Origin: Corynebacterium xerosis NBRC 16721 = ATCC 373
GTDB taxonomy: Bacteria > Actinomycetota > Actinomycetes > Mycobacteriales > Mycobacteriaceae
Length of the DNA stretch: 64,000 nucleotides
Reading direction: 5' to 3'
Assembly: GCF_001552415.1 (NCBI RefSeq)
Contig: NZ_BCRD01000003.1
Coordinates: forward strand, 1 to 64,000
Below are positions 16,948-25,944 of this stretch, piece by piece. The notes beneath the pieces are model-generated. The model saw nothing but the letters and a program-made list of their open reading frames with translations. It ran no database searches and was not told the DNA's origin. Each line of letters begins with the position of its first letter. Within the stretch, counting starts at the first letter, position 1. Made by a program: the position numbers and the translations under genes.

Positions 16948-18458
16948 CCCGCCGCGGCCCCGTCGATCCCCGACTGGCCAGGCTGTCCGCGCCGGCCCGG
17001 CGGTGGATCGCCGTGGCCGCGCTGCTGGCGGCGCTGCGGGTCGTGGGCGTGCTGGCATTCGGCGTCCTCGTCGGCACGGTCGCCGCGGGCCTCATCGTCG
17101 GTGACGGCACGGTCGCCGATTACGCCGGGCATCTCTTCGCCCTCTCCGTCATCGCCGTGACCCGCGCGGCCATCGCGTGGGCGGAGGCCCGCTTCGGCCG
17201 CCGCGCGGGTGCCGAGGTCGTCGCCGATCTGCGCTCCCGAACGCTGGCCCGCCTGGCCGTCGCCGATCCGCGCCACCTTGACCGCGCGTCGTGGCGCACC
17301 CTGCTCGGCGAGGGCATCGAGGGCGTGGGCCCATACGTCGCCGGGTACCTGCCGGCTCTGGCCTCCACGGTCATCGCCACCCCGGCCGCACTGGCCGCGG
17401 TGTGGTGGTTCGACCCCGGATCGGCGTTGATCGCGCTGGTCACGTTGCCGCTCATCCCCATCTTCATGTGGCTGGTGGGCACGCTCACCGCCGGCCGCAC
17501 GGCCCGCCGCCTGCGCGACTTGGGGGTGCTGTCGGACCAGATGCTCGACTTGGTCGCGGGCCTGCCCACGCTGCGCGCCTTCGGCCGCCGGCGCGCACCG
17601 GCCGCCGAAATCCGCCGCCTGTCGGAGGCCCACCGCTCCTCCACGATGTCCGTGCTGCGCATCGCGTTCCTGTCGGGGTTCGTCCTCGAGTTCCTGGCGA
17701 CGCTGTCGGTGGCCCTCGTCGCGGTCGGCATCGGCTTCCGTCTCCTCGACGGCGGCATGACGTTGGCGGCGGGGCTGACGGTGCTCATCATCGTCCCGGA
17801 GGTCTACGGCCCGGTCCGCGACGTCGGCGTGCGTTTCCACGACGCCCAGGACGGGTTGGCGGCCATCGACGCCGTCTTTTCGCTTGACGACGATCCCGCG
17901 CCCCCGTCGTCCGTCGCAATGCAAGGGCATGCCGGGGACGGCATCCGGGTGATCTTCGACGGCCTCACCGCCTCCGGCCGCGACGGCGACCGGCCGCGCG
18001 ACCTGGCCGGCGTCGCCGAGCCCGGCGCGGTCACGGTGCTGGCCGGCGAGAACGGCTCGGGCAAGTCGACGGCGCTGCTGGCGCTGCTCGGCATCGTCAC
18101 CGACGGCGTGACCGGATCCGCGGCCGCCGTCGCCCCGGACGGCGCGATCGCCGGCGAGGACCTGTGGCGGCGGACCTCTTACGTCCCGCAGCGCCCGGTG
18201 CTCGATGCTGCGCTCGTCGGCGATGCGTCGGGACTGTCGCTCGGCGAACGCCAGCGGGTCGCCGTCGGCGCGGAACTGCTGCGGGGCCGGGAGCTGCTCA
18301 TCCTCGACGAGCCGACCGCCCACCTTGACGAGGCCAACGCCGCCGAGATGCTCGCCCTGTTGCGCGACCGGGCGAACGCCGGGGCGACCGTCCTGGTCGC
18401 CTCGCACGATCCGCTCGTGCTCGCCGCCGCGGACGCCGTGATCGAGGTGACCCCATGA
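16944..18458 (+). CDS. cydD: CydD half of the cysteine/glutathione-type ABC exporter
   Basis: One half of the heterodimeric CydDC exporter needed for cytochrome bd assembly; it exports low-molecular-weight thiols or haem-related cargo. The 504 residues comprise six membrane helices (1-310) and an ATPase domain with Walker A GENGSGKST (about 363-371) and Walker B LLILDEPTAHLD. The ATPase is short: after the Q-loop SYVPQRPVLD it reaches the signature GLSLGERQR within about 15 residues, so most of the helical subdomain (usually near 50 residues) is absent. The signature is also altered from LSGGQ. The ATG overlaps the cydB stop by 4 bases. Confidence 0.93.
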   Translation: MTRRGPVDPRLARLSAPARRWIAVAALLAALRVVGVLAFGVLVGTVAAGLIVGDGTVADYAGHLFALSVIAVTRAAIAWAEARFGRRAGAEVVADLRSRTLARLAVADPRHLDRASWRTLLGEGIEGVGPYVAGYLPALASTVIATPAALAAVWWFDPGSALIALVTLPLIPIFMWLVGTLTAGRTARRLRDLGVLSDQMLDLVAGLPTLRAFGRRRAPAAEIRRLSEAHRSSTMSVLRIAFLSGFVLEFLATLSVALVAVGIGFRLLDGGMTLAAGLTVLIIVPEVYGPVRDVGVRFHDAQDGLAAIDAVFSLDDDPAPPSSVAMQGHAGDGIRVIFDGLTASGRDGDRPRDLAGVAEPGAVTVLAGENGSGKSTALLALLGIVTDGVTGSAAAVAPDGAIAGEDLWRRTSYVPQRPVLDAALVGDASGLSLGERQRVAVGAELLRGRELLILDEPTAHLDEANAAEMLALLRDRANAGATVLVASHDPLVLAAADAVIEVTP

Positions 18459-20026
18459 GCCTGTCCGCCGACGTCCGCGCCCTGCGTTCCGCGCGCCCGC
18501 TGACCGGGCTGACGTGGCGCGAGCTCATCGCCCCCGTCGCCGCCGGGTCGGTGACGCTGCTGTCGGCGCTGGCGCTGACCATCGTGTCGGCGTGGCTGAT
18601 CACGAAGGCGTGGCAGCAGCCGAGCGTCATGGACCTCACCGTCGCCGTGACCGCCGTGCGCGCCCTGGGCATCTCGCGGGCCGTGTTCCGCTACGTCGAC
18701 CGCGTGGTCTCCCACGATCTGGCCCTGACCTGCGCGGCCCGCACCCGCGCCAACGCCTATCGGATGCTCGCCGATGGTCCGCCGTCCCGCGCCCTGCGCC
18801 TGGGCCGCGGCGACTTGCTCACCCGCCTGGGCGACGACGTCGACCTCGTGTCGGACGTCGTGGTCCGCGCCCTCGTGCCCGCCGGCGTCGCGGCGGTGAC
18901 GTCGGTGGCGGCGGTGGCGTTCACCGCCCTGCTCTCCCCCACCGCCGCGATCGTGCTGGCGGTGGGGCTGATCATCGCCGGCACCGCCGCGCCGTGGGCG
19001 GCGGCCCGGGCGACGAGGACCGCCGCCGCCGAACGTGCCAGAGCTCTGGAAGGCCACGTCACCGCCGTGGACCGCGTGCTCGCCGACGCCCCCGCCCTGC
19101 GCGTGCGCGGAGAGATCGACGGGGCGCTCGCCGACGCGGACCGCGCCGCCCGCACGTTGGCCGCCGCGGACGAATCCGCCGCACCCGCCGACGCCGCCGG
19201 AGCCGCCGTCTCGGTCCTCGCGTCGGCGCTGACGGTCGTCGCCGTGCTCGTGGTCGCGGGCCTGGCCGCGCCAGATCATTCCCCGCAATGGCTCGGCGTG
19301 CTCGCACTGCTGCCGTTGGCCGCCTTCGAATCCGTCGCCGCTCTGCCCGGCGCGGCGGTCGCGGTCACCGGCGCCGCGGGGGCCGCACGCCGACTCGCGG
19401 AACTCGCCGGCGCGGCCGAATCGGATGTCGATGAGCCGTCGACACGCGAGCCGGGCCCCGCCCGCCCCATGCTCCGCGCTCGCGGCCTGCGCTACGGCCA
19501 TGGCCGCGACGTCGGCGCCGCGGATCTGGACCTGCCCTTTGGCGCGCGCCACACCATCGTCGGACCGTCGGGATCCGGCAAGACCACGCTGCTGATGACG
19601 CTCGCCGGCCTGCTGCCGCCCCGCGGCGGCGAGTTCCGCGCAGACGGCGCCTTGTTCGTGGCCGAGGACGGGCACGTGTTCGCCACGACCGTGCGGGACA
19701 ACCTCGCCGTCGGCGCCCCGCGCGCCACCGATGAACTGATGTCGGCGACCCTGCACGCGGTCGGTCTCGGCACCTGGGCCGAGGGGCTTCCCGACGGCTT
19801 GTCCACCGTCCTGCCCTCCGGCGCCGCCGACCTGTCCGGCGGCCAACGGCGGCGATTGCTGCTGGCGCGGGCGCTGCTCACCGACGCGCCGATCTTGCTG
19901 CTCGACGAACCCTTCGAGCACCTCGACGACGCCGGGGCGGCCGAACTGCGCGCGATCCTCGACGCCCCCGACCTGCCCGGCGCGCGCGCCGAGCGGACCG
20001 TCGTGGTCGTCGAGCACCCGCGCTGA
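18455..20026 (+). CDS. cydC: CydC half of the cysteine/glutathione-type ABC exporter
   Basis: Partner of CydD, 523 residues: six helices in the first 300 residues, then an ATPase domain. Walker A GPSGSGKTT (about 369-377), signature LSGGQRRRLLLARAL, Walker B ILLLDEPFEHLDD and the H-switch VVVVEHPR are intact. The Q-loop is unusual: LFVAEDGHVFATTVRDNL lacks the glutamine. The site pairing this canonical signature with the CydD Walker A is therefore probably the active one. The start overlaps the cydD stop (ATGA). Last gene of cydABDC; the next gene converges 15 bp away. Confidence 0.95.
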   Translation: MSLSADVRALRSARPLTGLTWRELIAPVAAGSVTLLSALALTIVSAWLITKAWQQPSVMDLTVAVTAVRALGISRAVFRYVDRVVSHDLALTCAARTRANAYRMLADGPPSRALRLGRGDLLTRLGDDVDLVSDVVVRALVPAGVAAVTSVAAVAFTALLSPTAAIVLAVGLIIAGTAAPWAAARATRTAAAERARALEGHVTAVDRVLADAPALRVRGEIDGALADADRAARTLAAADESAAPADAAGAAVSVLASALTVVAVLVVAGLAAPDHSPQWLGVLALLPLAAFESVAALPGAAVAVTGAAGAARRLAELAGAAESDVDEPSTREPGPARPMLRARGLRYGHGRDVGAADLDLPFGARHTIVGPSGSGKTTLLMTLAGLLPPRGGEFRADGALFVAEDGHVFATTVRDNLAVGAPRATDELMSATLHAVGLGTWAEGLPDGLSTVLPSGAADLSGGQRRRLLLARALLTDAPILLLDEPFEHLDDAGAAELRAILDAPDLPGARAERTVVVVEHPR

Positions 20027-20041
20027 TCCGGGCTGGCCCGG

Positions 20042-21082
20042 CTACTGGAGCTGCAGCGACGGCAACTGCGGCAGCGGCAGCTCCGGCAGCTCCGGCAGGC
20101 CCGGGATCAGGGAACCGGCGCCGGGCTCGGGCGCGGGCTCGTTCTCGGCGATCCACGCCTGGTCGGCGGCGACGTCCTGGCCGATGGTGCGGAAGTCGCT
20201 CTGCGGTGCGGTGGATTCCTCGACGGCGAAGTGCTCGTTGACCTTGCCGTCCTCGACGCCGTAGGCGTCCTGGATAGCCTGGTCGACCGGCTGGTAGCGG
20301 GCGACGGGGCCGATGGCCATCGAGTTCACGCCGATCGCCTGGTTGGTGATCGGGTCGTAGGCGTTGCCGCCGGAGTCGCCCTTGCCCAGGTACGAGACCG
20401 CCCAGACGCCGTTGCGGACGCGGAAGACCTGGACGCCGCAGTTGCGGCCGGTGCGCGAGCCGTCGGAGCAGATGGGGCGGCCGAAGTTGTCCACGGACAC
20501 CTCGCCCGGCTTGAGCTCGCGGTAGTCGACGACGCCGGTCATGGGGACGCCGTCGGCGCCGACGATGCGGCCGCCGTTGCCGCCGGCGACGCCGTTTTCG
20601 TCGACGGACTGGCTGACCGAGGTGGTTCCGACGCCCTCGTCGACGACGATGAAGGCGTAGTCCGAGCCGTTGAACGAGGAGTCGAGGACGGCGCCGAGGT
20701 CCCCGGCGGCGGGGTCGTTTTCGTCCATGAGGGGGAAGCCGGCCGGGCCGACCTCGCCGATGCGCACGTTGCCGTCGTGGGTCGGGGCGAAGATCTCGCC
20801 GGTGGACTGGGGAAGCTGCGGGTTGCCGTCGGGGTTGACGCAGTGGCCGGCTGTAATGATCACGCGGTGCTGCACGCCGTCGGCGTCGGTGACGGTGCCC
20901 GGCACGCCGGTCGAGCACATGCCCGTCTTGACGTGGCGGCCGTCGTCGACGGCGGCGCCCGGCTCCGGCATGCGGATCGGACTGCCGGGCCCGACGGTGA
21001 CGGAATTCGCGGCCGGAACGGCGATGGTGGCGGTTGCGGCGGCGATCGCGGCGATGAGCGACGCGCTCTTCTTCAGTTTCAT
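20042..21082 (-). CDS. secreted trypsin-like serine protease
   Basis: A 346-residue chymotrypsin-fold protein with a Sec signal peptide (KKSASLIAAIAAATATIAVPA, then a probable cut near 26). The catalytic triad is visible: His80 in VIITAGHCVN, Asp141 in GSDYAFIVV, Ser237 in YLGKGDSGGNA. Cysteine pairs 56/81 and 205/215 probably form disulfides. The domain ends near 300. The tail is a short Pro/Leu/Glu/Gln stretch built from LPELPELPLPQLPS-like steps, perhaps a wall or surface spacer. Substrate unknown. It faces cydC and stands alone on the strand. Confidence 0.92.
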   Translation of the reverse strand: MKLKKSASLIAAIAAATATIAVPAANSVTVGPGSPIRMPEPGAAVDDGRHVKTGMCSTGVPGTVTDADGVQHRVIITAGHCVNPDGNPQLPQSTGEIFAPTHDGNVRIGEVGPAGFPLMDENDPAAGDLGAVLDSSFNGSDYAFIVVDEGVGTTSVSQSVDENGVAGGNGGRIVGADGVPMTGVVDYRELKPGEVSVDNFGRPICSDGSRTGRNCGVQVFRVRNGVWAVSYLGKGDSGGNAYDPITNQAIGVNSMAIGPVARYQPVDQAIQDAYGVEDGKVNEHFAVEESTAPQSDFRTIGQDVAADQAWIAENEPAPEPGAGSLIPGLPELPELPLPQLPSLQLQ

Positions 21083-21283
21083 GCGGGGTCCCCTGATCCT
21101 CTGGTGGGCCGGCCCTCGCGGCCCGTTGGGGCCACCGTATCCGCGACACTTCGCCCCGACCCGTCAATCGCGGGGCATGTCGCGGATCACATTTTCCCTT
21201 TCGCCCCTTTGGTTCACGGCGTACACTTCAGTCACGGCATTCACGCCGGAAGCATGTTTGCAGCCACCCGAAGGAGGGGCACG

Positions 21284-21427
21284 ATGACCGACCCGCGCAA
21301 CGACCGCGACCACGACCCGAAGGACGACGCCACCGAGAACCCGGGCGACTCCCAGCCGTCCGAGCAGGAGATCGACCAGGAGCTGGAGGAGACCTTCCCC
21401 GCCAGCGATCCGCCGGCCAACTACTAG
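21284..21427 (+). CDS. small acidic protein with ETFPASDPP tail
   Basis: A 47-residue, very hydrophilic protein, too short for most gene finders. The C-terminus EEIDQELEETFPASDPPANY-type ending (ELEETFPASDPP) is a motif shared by small proteins across bacteria, usually of unknown role and sometimes stress-linked. The ATG has an excellent ribosome site (GAAGGAGG) and a terminator follows 30 bp after the stop, so this is a complete transcription unit. Confidence 0.8.
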   Translation: MTDPRNDRDHDPKDDATENPGDSQPSEQEIDQELEETFPASDPPANY

Positions 21428-21455
21428 CCCGCCTTACCCGTCCCCGGACACGCCA

Positions 21456-21490
21456 GGACCCGCCCCGATTGCTTTCGGGGCGGGTCCTTT
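21456..21490 (+). terminator. Rho-independent terminator after the small acidic protein gene
   Basis: GGACCCGCCCCGA pairs with TCGGGGCGGGTCC, followed by TTT. It lies between converging genes and may also stop the CoA-transferase transcript from the other side. Confidence 0.85.
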
Positions 21491-21523
21491 CGCTTTACGA
21501 CGGCCGGTCAGCGGCCGCCGCGC

Positions 21524-22819
21524 CTACTTCGCCGACAGCCGCGAGATGATGTTGAGCTCGCGCGCCTCGCGGTAGAGGTCCTCGCGATGGTCGGGGTGGG
21601 CGACCTCGATGAGGCGCTGGGCCCGGGTCGAGTAGTCCGTGCCGCGCAGCCGGGCGATGCCGTGTTCGGTGACGACGTTGTCGATGTAGTTCTTGTGCGT
21701 GGTCACGGGCGAGTTCGGGCCGAGCTTGACCTTGATCTTGCTCGTGCCGTCGCGGGTGACGGACGGGCACACGATGTAGCCGCGCCCGCCCGGGGAACGG
21801 CGCGCGCCGATGGCGAAGTCCAGCTGCCCGCCGGAACCGGAGTAGAACCGGCCGGCGACGGTCTCCGAGGCTGCCTGGCCGAGCAGGTCGACCTCGGTGG
21901 TGGCGTTGACGCTGACCATGTTCGGCTCCAGGCCGATGAGGAAGGGGTCGTTGGTCCGCTCGACGGAATCCAGGTACACCGCTGGGTTGCGGTCGACCCA
22001 GTCGTAGAGCTTGCGGGTGCCCATGATGAAGGTGGCCACGCACTGGCGCTGGTGCGAGCGCTTGAACCGGCCGGTCACCGCACCGCATTCGACCAGGTCC
22101 ATGACGCCGTCGGACATCAGCTCGGTGTGCACGCCCAGGTCCTTGCGGTCCTTGAGCATCGCCAGGATGGCGTTGGGCAGGCGGCCGATGCCCAGCTGCA
22201 GGCAATCGCGGTCCTGGATCTCCGGCGCGATGAACTCGGCGATCCGGTGGTCGGCCGAGCCGACCTCCGGCAGGGTCGGCGGGACTTCGAGCAGATCGGC
22301 GTCGGAACGCGTGGCGCCGACCATCTGGCGGGCGTGGATCTGGTTCTGCCCCAGCGAGTGCGGGACCTTCGCGTTGATCTCGCCGAAGATCGGCAGGTTG
22401 CCGATGAACTGGACTGAGTAGTCGGCGCCGAGGCCTATGGCCATGTAGCCGTGCTCGTCGGGCTCGGACACGGACGCGATGAGGATGTCCGGCTTGACGT
22501 GGTCGCGGACGAGCTCCGGGATCATGGAGAAGCTCACCGGGTACAGCTCGGTCGTGCCGTTGGAGTGGCCCTTGCGGGACCCGCCGCCGAGGAAGAACTC
22601 GTGGTGCGTGAGCTTCCCCGGGTACTCCCCCATCTGATACGGCCGCGTCGACTCGGTGCACATCTGATAGACGTGGACGTCCTCGAACTGCTCGGCGTGG
22701 GCCTCGAGCATGTCCAGCAGTGCGGACGGCTCGCAGGCGGCGACGGGCACGAGGATTTTCGTGCCGGGCTTGATGTGCTCCAGCAGCGCCTCGGGGGCCA
22801 GATCGAGATGGTCGTGCAC
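21524..22819 (-). CDS. acetyl-CoA hydrolase/transferase family CoA-transferase
   Basis: A 431-residue class-I-like CoA-transferase, of the kind that moves CoA between acetyl-CoA and an acid such as 4-hydroxybutyrate or succinate. Both halves of the fold are present. Visible blocks are ILVPVAACEPSALLDML near 22-38, ADYSVQFIGN near 132-141, LQLGIGRLPNAIL near 206-218, HTELMSDG near 230-237, and SGSGGQLDFAIGA near 319-331 next to the loop with the acyl-site glycines. The catalytic glutamate lies in the HTELMSDG block by family comparison. Exact substrate is not determined. Monocistronic; divergent from dusB with a 144-bp gap. Confidence 0.88.
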   Translation of the reverse strand: MHDHLDLAPEALLEHIKPGTKILVPVAACEPSALLDMLEAHAEQFEDVHVYQMCTESTRPYQMGEYPGKLTHHEFFLGGGSRKGHSNGTTELYPVSFSMIPELVRDHVKPDILIASVSEPDEHGYMAIGLGADYSVQFIGNLPIFGEINAKVPHSLGQNQIHARQMVGATRSDADLLEVPPTLPEVGSADHRIAEFIAPEIQDRDCLQLGIGRLPNAILAMLKDRKDLGVHTELMSDGVMDLVECGAVTGRFKRSHQRQCVATFIMGTRKLYDWVDRNPAVYLDSVERTNDPFLIGLEPNMVSVNATTEVDLLGQAASETVAGRFYSGSGGQLDFAIGARRSPGGRGYIVCPSVTRDGTSKIKVKLGPNSPVTTHKNYIDNVVTEHGIARLRGTDYSTRAQRLIEVAHPDHREDLYREARELNIISRLSAK

Positions 22820-22951
22820 GGGGGATCCTTCCGTTGAGTTAATGACCTTTCACACAATAAACATTGGATTGAGATACAAACCACCCCCGGGGGACGGTGT
22901 TCGCCCGCCGCCGGCACCGCAACGCGATTTCCGCGACGCCGCCGCCGGTGC

Positions 22952-22957
22952 GACAAT
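22952..22957 (+). promoter_or_regulatory. -10 element placing dusB on a leaderless message
   Basis: GACAAT is followed by six bases and then the GTG start at 22964. No ribosome site is present, so transcription probably begins at or next to the start codon. Confidence 0.5.
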
Positions 22958-22963
22958 GCGGGC

Positions 22964-24130
22964 GTGACTGACCTGCGCATCGGACCCCACCAGCTCGCCT
23001 CGCCCGTCGTGCTCGCCCCCATGGCGGGCGTGACCAACGTGGCGTTCCGCACGCTGTGCCGCGAGCAGGAGCGCGAGCGCATGGGCACCGTCGCCGGCCT
23101 CTACGTCTGCGAGATGGTCACGGCGCGCGCCCTGGTGGAGCGCAACGAAAAGACCATGCACATGACCACGTTCGCCGACGACGAGGACCCGCGCAGCCTG
23201 CAGCTGTACACCACGGATCCCGAGTGGACCTACGAGGCCGCGAAGATGATCGTCGACGAGAACCTCGCCGACCACATCGACATGAACTTCGGCTGCCCGG
23301 TGCCCAAGGTGACCCGGCGCGGCGGCGGTTCCGCCCTGCCGTACAAGCGGCGGTTGTTCGGCAACATCGTCGCCGCCGCCGTGCGCGCCACCGAGGGCAC
23401 CGACATCCCCGTCACCGTGAAGTTCCGCGTCGGCATCGACGACGACCACCACACGCACCTCGACGCCGGCCGCATCGCCGCGGACCAGGGTGCCGTCGCC
23501 GTGGCCTTGCACGCCCGCACGGCGTCGCAGCGCTATTCCGGGCAGGCCGATTGGTCGCAGATCGCCCGGCTGAAGGAGCACATGGTCGACTCGGGGCACG
23601 CGAGCGTCCCGGTGTTGGGCAACGGCGACATCTTCGCCGCCGGCGACGCCCGCCGCATGATGGCCGAGACCGGCTGCGACGGCGTCGTCGTCGGCCGCGG
23701 CTGCCTGGGCCGCCCGTGGTTGTTCGCGGAGCTGTCTGCGGAGCTGCGCGGCCTGCCCGTGCCCGCTCCCCCGACGCTGGCGGAGGTCGCCGCCATCATC
23801 CGCCGCCACGCGGGCCTTCTGGTCGAGCACGAGGGCGAGCGCAAGGGCTGCCGTGACCTGCGCAAGCACGTCGGCTGGTACCTGCGCGGCTATCCCGCCG
23901 GTTCGGAGGTCCGCTCCTCCCTGGCGCGGGTGGCCACGCTCGCGGAGCTCGACGAAGTCCTGGCCCCGCTTGCCGACGGCCCCCACGCCGGCGCCCTGCC
24001 CGACGACGCCGATGGCGCCCGGGGTCGGCAGGGCTCGCCGGGCAAGGTGGTCCTCCCGGAAGGCTGGCTCGATGACCCCGAGGATGAAACCGTGCCCGAG
24101 GGAGCGGATTTGATGCATTCCGGCGGTTAA
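22964..24130 (+). CDS. dusB: tRNA-dihydrouridine synthase
   Basis: Flavoenzyme that reduces uridines in the tRNA D-loop. The 388 residues hold a TIM barrel with VVLAPMAGVTNVAFRTLC at the N-terminus (FMN site), DMNFGCPVPKVTRRGGGSAL with the catalytic cysteine (near 110), VKFRVGIDDDHHTHLD, VALHARTASQRYSG, VLGNGDIFAAGDA and VVVGRGCLGRPWLF. It is of the NifR3/DusB type usual in actinobacteria. The C-terminal 45 residues are variable. The GTG start fits a leaderless promoter. Not in an operon with phoU, which starts 92 bp on. Confidence 0.94.
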   Translation: MTDLRIGPHQLASPVVLAPMAGVTNVAFRTLCREQERERMGTVAGLYVCEMVTARALVERNEKTMHMTTFADDEDPRSLQLYTTDPEWTYEAAKMIVDENLADHIDMNFGCPVPKVTRRGGGSALPYKRRLFGNIVAAAVRATEGTDIPVTVKFRVGIDDDHHTHLDAGRIAADQGAVAVALHARTASQRYSGQADWSQIARLKEHMVDSGHASVPVLGNGDIFAAGDARRMMAETGCDGVVVGRGCLGRPWLFAELSAELRGLPVPAPPTLAEVAAIIRRHAGLLVEHEGERKGCRDLRKHVGWYLRGYPAGSEVRSSLARVATLAELDEVLAPLADGPHAGALPDDADGARGRQGSPGKVVLPEGWLDDPEDETVPEGADLMHSGG

Positions 24131-24208
24131 CCGCCCCTCAATCGGGGGCGAAACCGGTGGCTGGGAACCCTCGGCCGGTCTCAACAGGCGAATAGTCGCC
24201 GAAGGTCC

Positions 24209-24214
24209 TACTAT
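24209..24214 (+). promoter_or_regulatory. -10 element for a leaderless phoU message
   Basis: TACTAT lies 8 bases before the phoU ATG at 24223 and no ribosome site intervenes. Confidence 0.5.
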
Positions 24215-24222
24215 TGGTGCCC

Positions 24223-24951
24223 ATGCGCACCGTTTACCGCGAACAGATGGACAACCTCGCCCACGGACTGATCGTCATGTGCGACCACGTCCATGGCATG
24301 CACCGCGCCGCTTGCAAGGCGCTTTTCGATGCCGACCTCGAGGCCGCCGAGTCGGTCCTCAGCTCGCTCGACAAGCTCGACGAATTCCGGATCTCCGCGG
24401 AGGACCGGGCCTTCGAGCTGCTCGCCCGCGAGGCCCCCGTGGCCCGCGATCTGCGCCAGATCGTCTCCGGCATCTACATCGTCGAGGACATGGCCCGCAT
24501 GGGCGCCCTGTCGGTCCACATCGCCAACACCGCCCGCCGCCGTCACCCGGGCAAGGCCCTGCCCGAGCAGGTCGAGGGTTTCTTCCGCGAAATGGCCGCG
24601 GTGTCCGACAAGATCACCCACGACACCCGTCAGGTCCTCATCGACTACGACGTCGCCAGCGCCCTGCGCATCAACGACGAAGACGATGCGATCGACGACA
24701 TCCACAGCCACCTCTTCACCCTGACCACCGCGCCCGAGTGGGAGCACACGTCGGCCGAGACCGTCGACGTGACGCTGCTGAGCCGCTACTTCGAGCGCTA
24801 CGCCGACCACGGCGTCGCCGTCGCCGCCCGCATCGTCTACCTGGCCACCGGCTACAAGCAGGAGGACTACATGCGCGAGCTGGACACCGAGGAGCGCCGG
24901 GCCTCGATCACCAAGCGCCTGTCGGACCTGGAGCGCCACTTCAACATGTAA
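24223..24951 (+). CDS. phoU: phosphate transport regulator PhoU
   Basis: All-helical cytoplasmic protein (242 residues) that links the Pst transporter to the phosphate two-component system and damps it when phosphate is sufficient. Two three-helix PhoU repeats are visible, with the metal-binding E/D-rich signatures SAEDRAFELLAREAPVARDLR (split around residue 60-80) and YFERYADHGVAVAARIVYL near the end, the typical R-Y-x-E-R-x-x-D-H pattern. The ATG at 24223 is chosen over in-frame TTG/GTG codons two and three codons earlier. It faces pstB, separated by two hairpins, instead of following it as in many bacteria. Confidence 0.95.
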   Translation: MRTVYREQMDNLAHGLIVMCDHVHGMHRAACKALFDADLEAAESVLSSLDKLDEFRISAEDRAFELLAREAPVARDLRQIVSGIYIVEDMARMGALSVHIANTARRRHPGKALPEQVEGFFREMAAVSDKITHDTRQVLIDYDVASALRINDEDDAIDDIHSHLFTLTTAPEWEHTSAETVDVTLLSRYFERYADHGVAVAARIVYLATGYKQEDYMRELDTEERRASITKRLSDLERHFNM

Positions 24952-24985
24952 GCGCGGCCAACCCGCCCTACGGTTGCGCCATCGA

Positions 24986-25020
24986 GGAACCCGCCCCGCA
25001 CGCCGTGTGGGGCGGGTTCC
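24986..25020 (+). terminator. phoU terminator
   Basis: GGAACCCGCCCC pairs with GGGGCGGGTTCC across an 11-base loop, 34 bp after the phoU stop. No T-run. Confidence 0.7.
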
Positions 25021-25050
25021 GGCGTTTCGGGGTCCTGCACCGCAGGCACG

Positions 25051-25092
25051 CGAAAAACCCCGCTCCCCGCCGTGATGGCGGGAAGCGGGGTT
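25051..25092 (-). terminator. pst operon terminator
   Basis: On the minus strand AACCCCGCT pairs with AGCGGGGTT with an inner CCGCC/GGCGG stem, followed by TTTT. It lies 38 bp after the pstB stop. Confidence 0.8.
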
Positions 25093-25129
25093 CGTCGTGA
25101 AGCGGAGAAGCCGGGGAAGACTGCGCGGC

Positions 25130-25906
25130 TTAGCCGAAGCGGCCCGAGATGTAGTCCTCGGTCTCCTTCTTGTCCGGGTTCTCGAAGATCTTCTTCGTCG
25201 GGCCGACCTCGACGAGCTGGCCGGGCTTGCCGGTCGCCTCGAGCGAGTAGAACGCGGTCTGGTCGGAGACGCGCGCGGCCTGCTGCATGTTGTGCGTGAC
25301 GATGACGATGGTGAAGTCTTCCTTCAGCTCGTGGATCAAGTCCTCGATCGCCAGCGTGGAGATGGGGTCCAGGGCCGAGCAGGGCTCGTCCATGAGCAGG
25401 ACCTCCGGCTCGACCGCGATGGCGCGGGCGATGCACAGGCGCTGCTGCTGGCCGCCGGAGAGTCCGCCGCCCGGCTTGTCCAGGCGGTCCTTGACCTCGT
25501 CCCAGAGGTTCGCCGAACGCAGGGACTTCTCGGCGACCTCCTTGAGCTTCTTCTTGTTCTTCTTGCCCGACAGCTTCAGGCCGGCGACGACGTTGTCCTC
25601 GATGGACATGGTCGGGAACGGGTTGGGGCGCTGGAACACCATGCCGATGGTGTTGCGGACCGACACCGGGTCGATCTTCGGGCCGTAGATGTTCTCGCCG
25701 TCCAGAAGGACCTCGCCCTTGACGTACGCGCCGGGGATGACCTCGTGCATGCGGTTGAGCGAGCGGAGCACGGTGGACTTGCCGCAGCCGGAGGGGCCGA
25801 TGAAGGCGGTGACGGAACGCGGCGGGACGTGGAGGTTGACGTCCTTCACGGCGTGGAAGTCGCCGTAGAAGATGTCGACGTTGTTGAGATCGAGGCGCTT
25901 GGCCAT
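25130..25906 (-). CDS. pstB: phosphate ABC transporter ATPase
   Basis: ATPase of the high-affinity phosphate importer, 258 residues. Walker [10 protein letters not shown] (about 38-46), Q-loop [17 protein letters not shown] (with the PstB-specific PNPFP), signature [14 protein letters not shown], Walker [13 protein letters not shown] and H-switch VTHNMQQA are all present. The usual [13 protein letters not shown] block after Walker A is also PstB-specific. A lysine-rich insert [11 protein letters not shown] follows the Q-loop. The ATG at 25904-25906 is used; longer frames run through pstA. Last gene of pstSCAB. Confidence 0.97.
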   Translation of the reverse strand: MAKRLDLNNVDIFYGDFHAVKDVNLHVPPRSVTAFIGPSGCGKSTVLRSLNRMHEVIPGAYVKGEVLLDGENIYGPKIDPVSVRNTIGMVFQRPNPFPTMSIEDNVVAGLKLSGKKNKKKLKEVAEKSLRSANLWDEVKDRLDKPGGGLSGGQQQRLCIARAIAVEPEVLLMDEPCSALDPISTLAIEDLIHELKEDFTIVIVTHNMQQAARVSDQTAFYSLEATGKPGQLVEVGPTKKIFENPDKKETEDYISGRFG

Positions 25907-25944
25907 GACTTGTTGTCTCTTTCCTTGAAAAGGGCCTGCGGCCG

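Noticed and set aside
22820-22963. GlxR (cAMP receptor) site between the CoA-transferase gene and dusB
   Set aside because: TGTGA is present, but the TCACA half is missing at the proper spacing.
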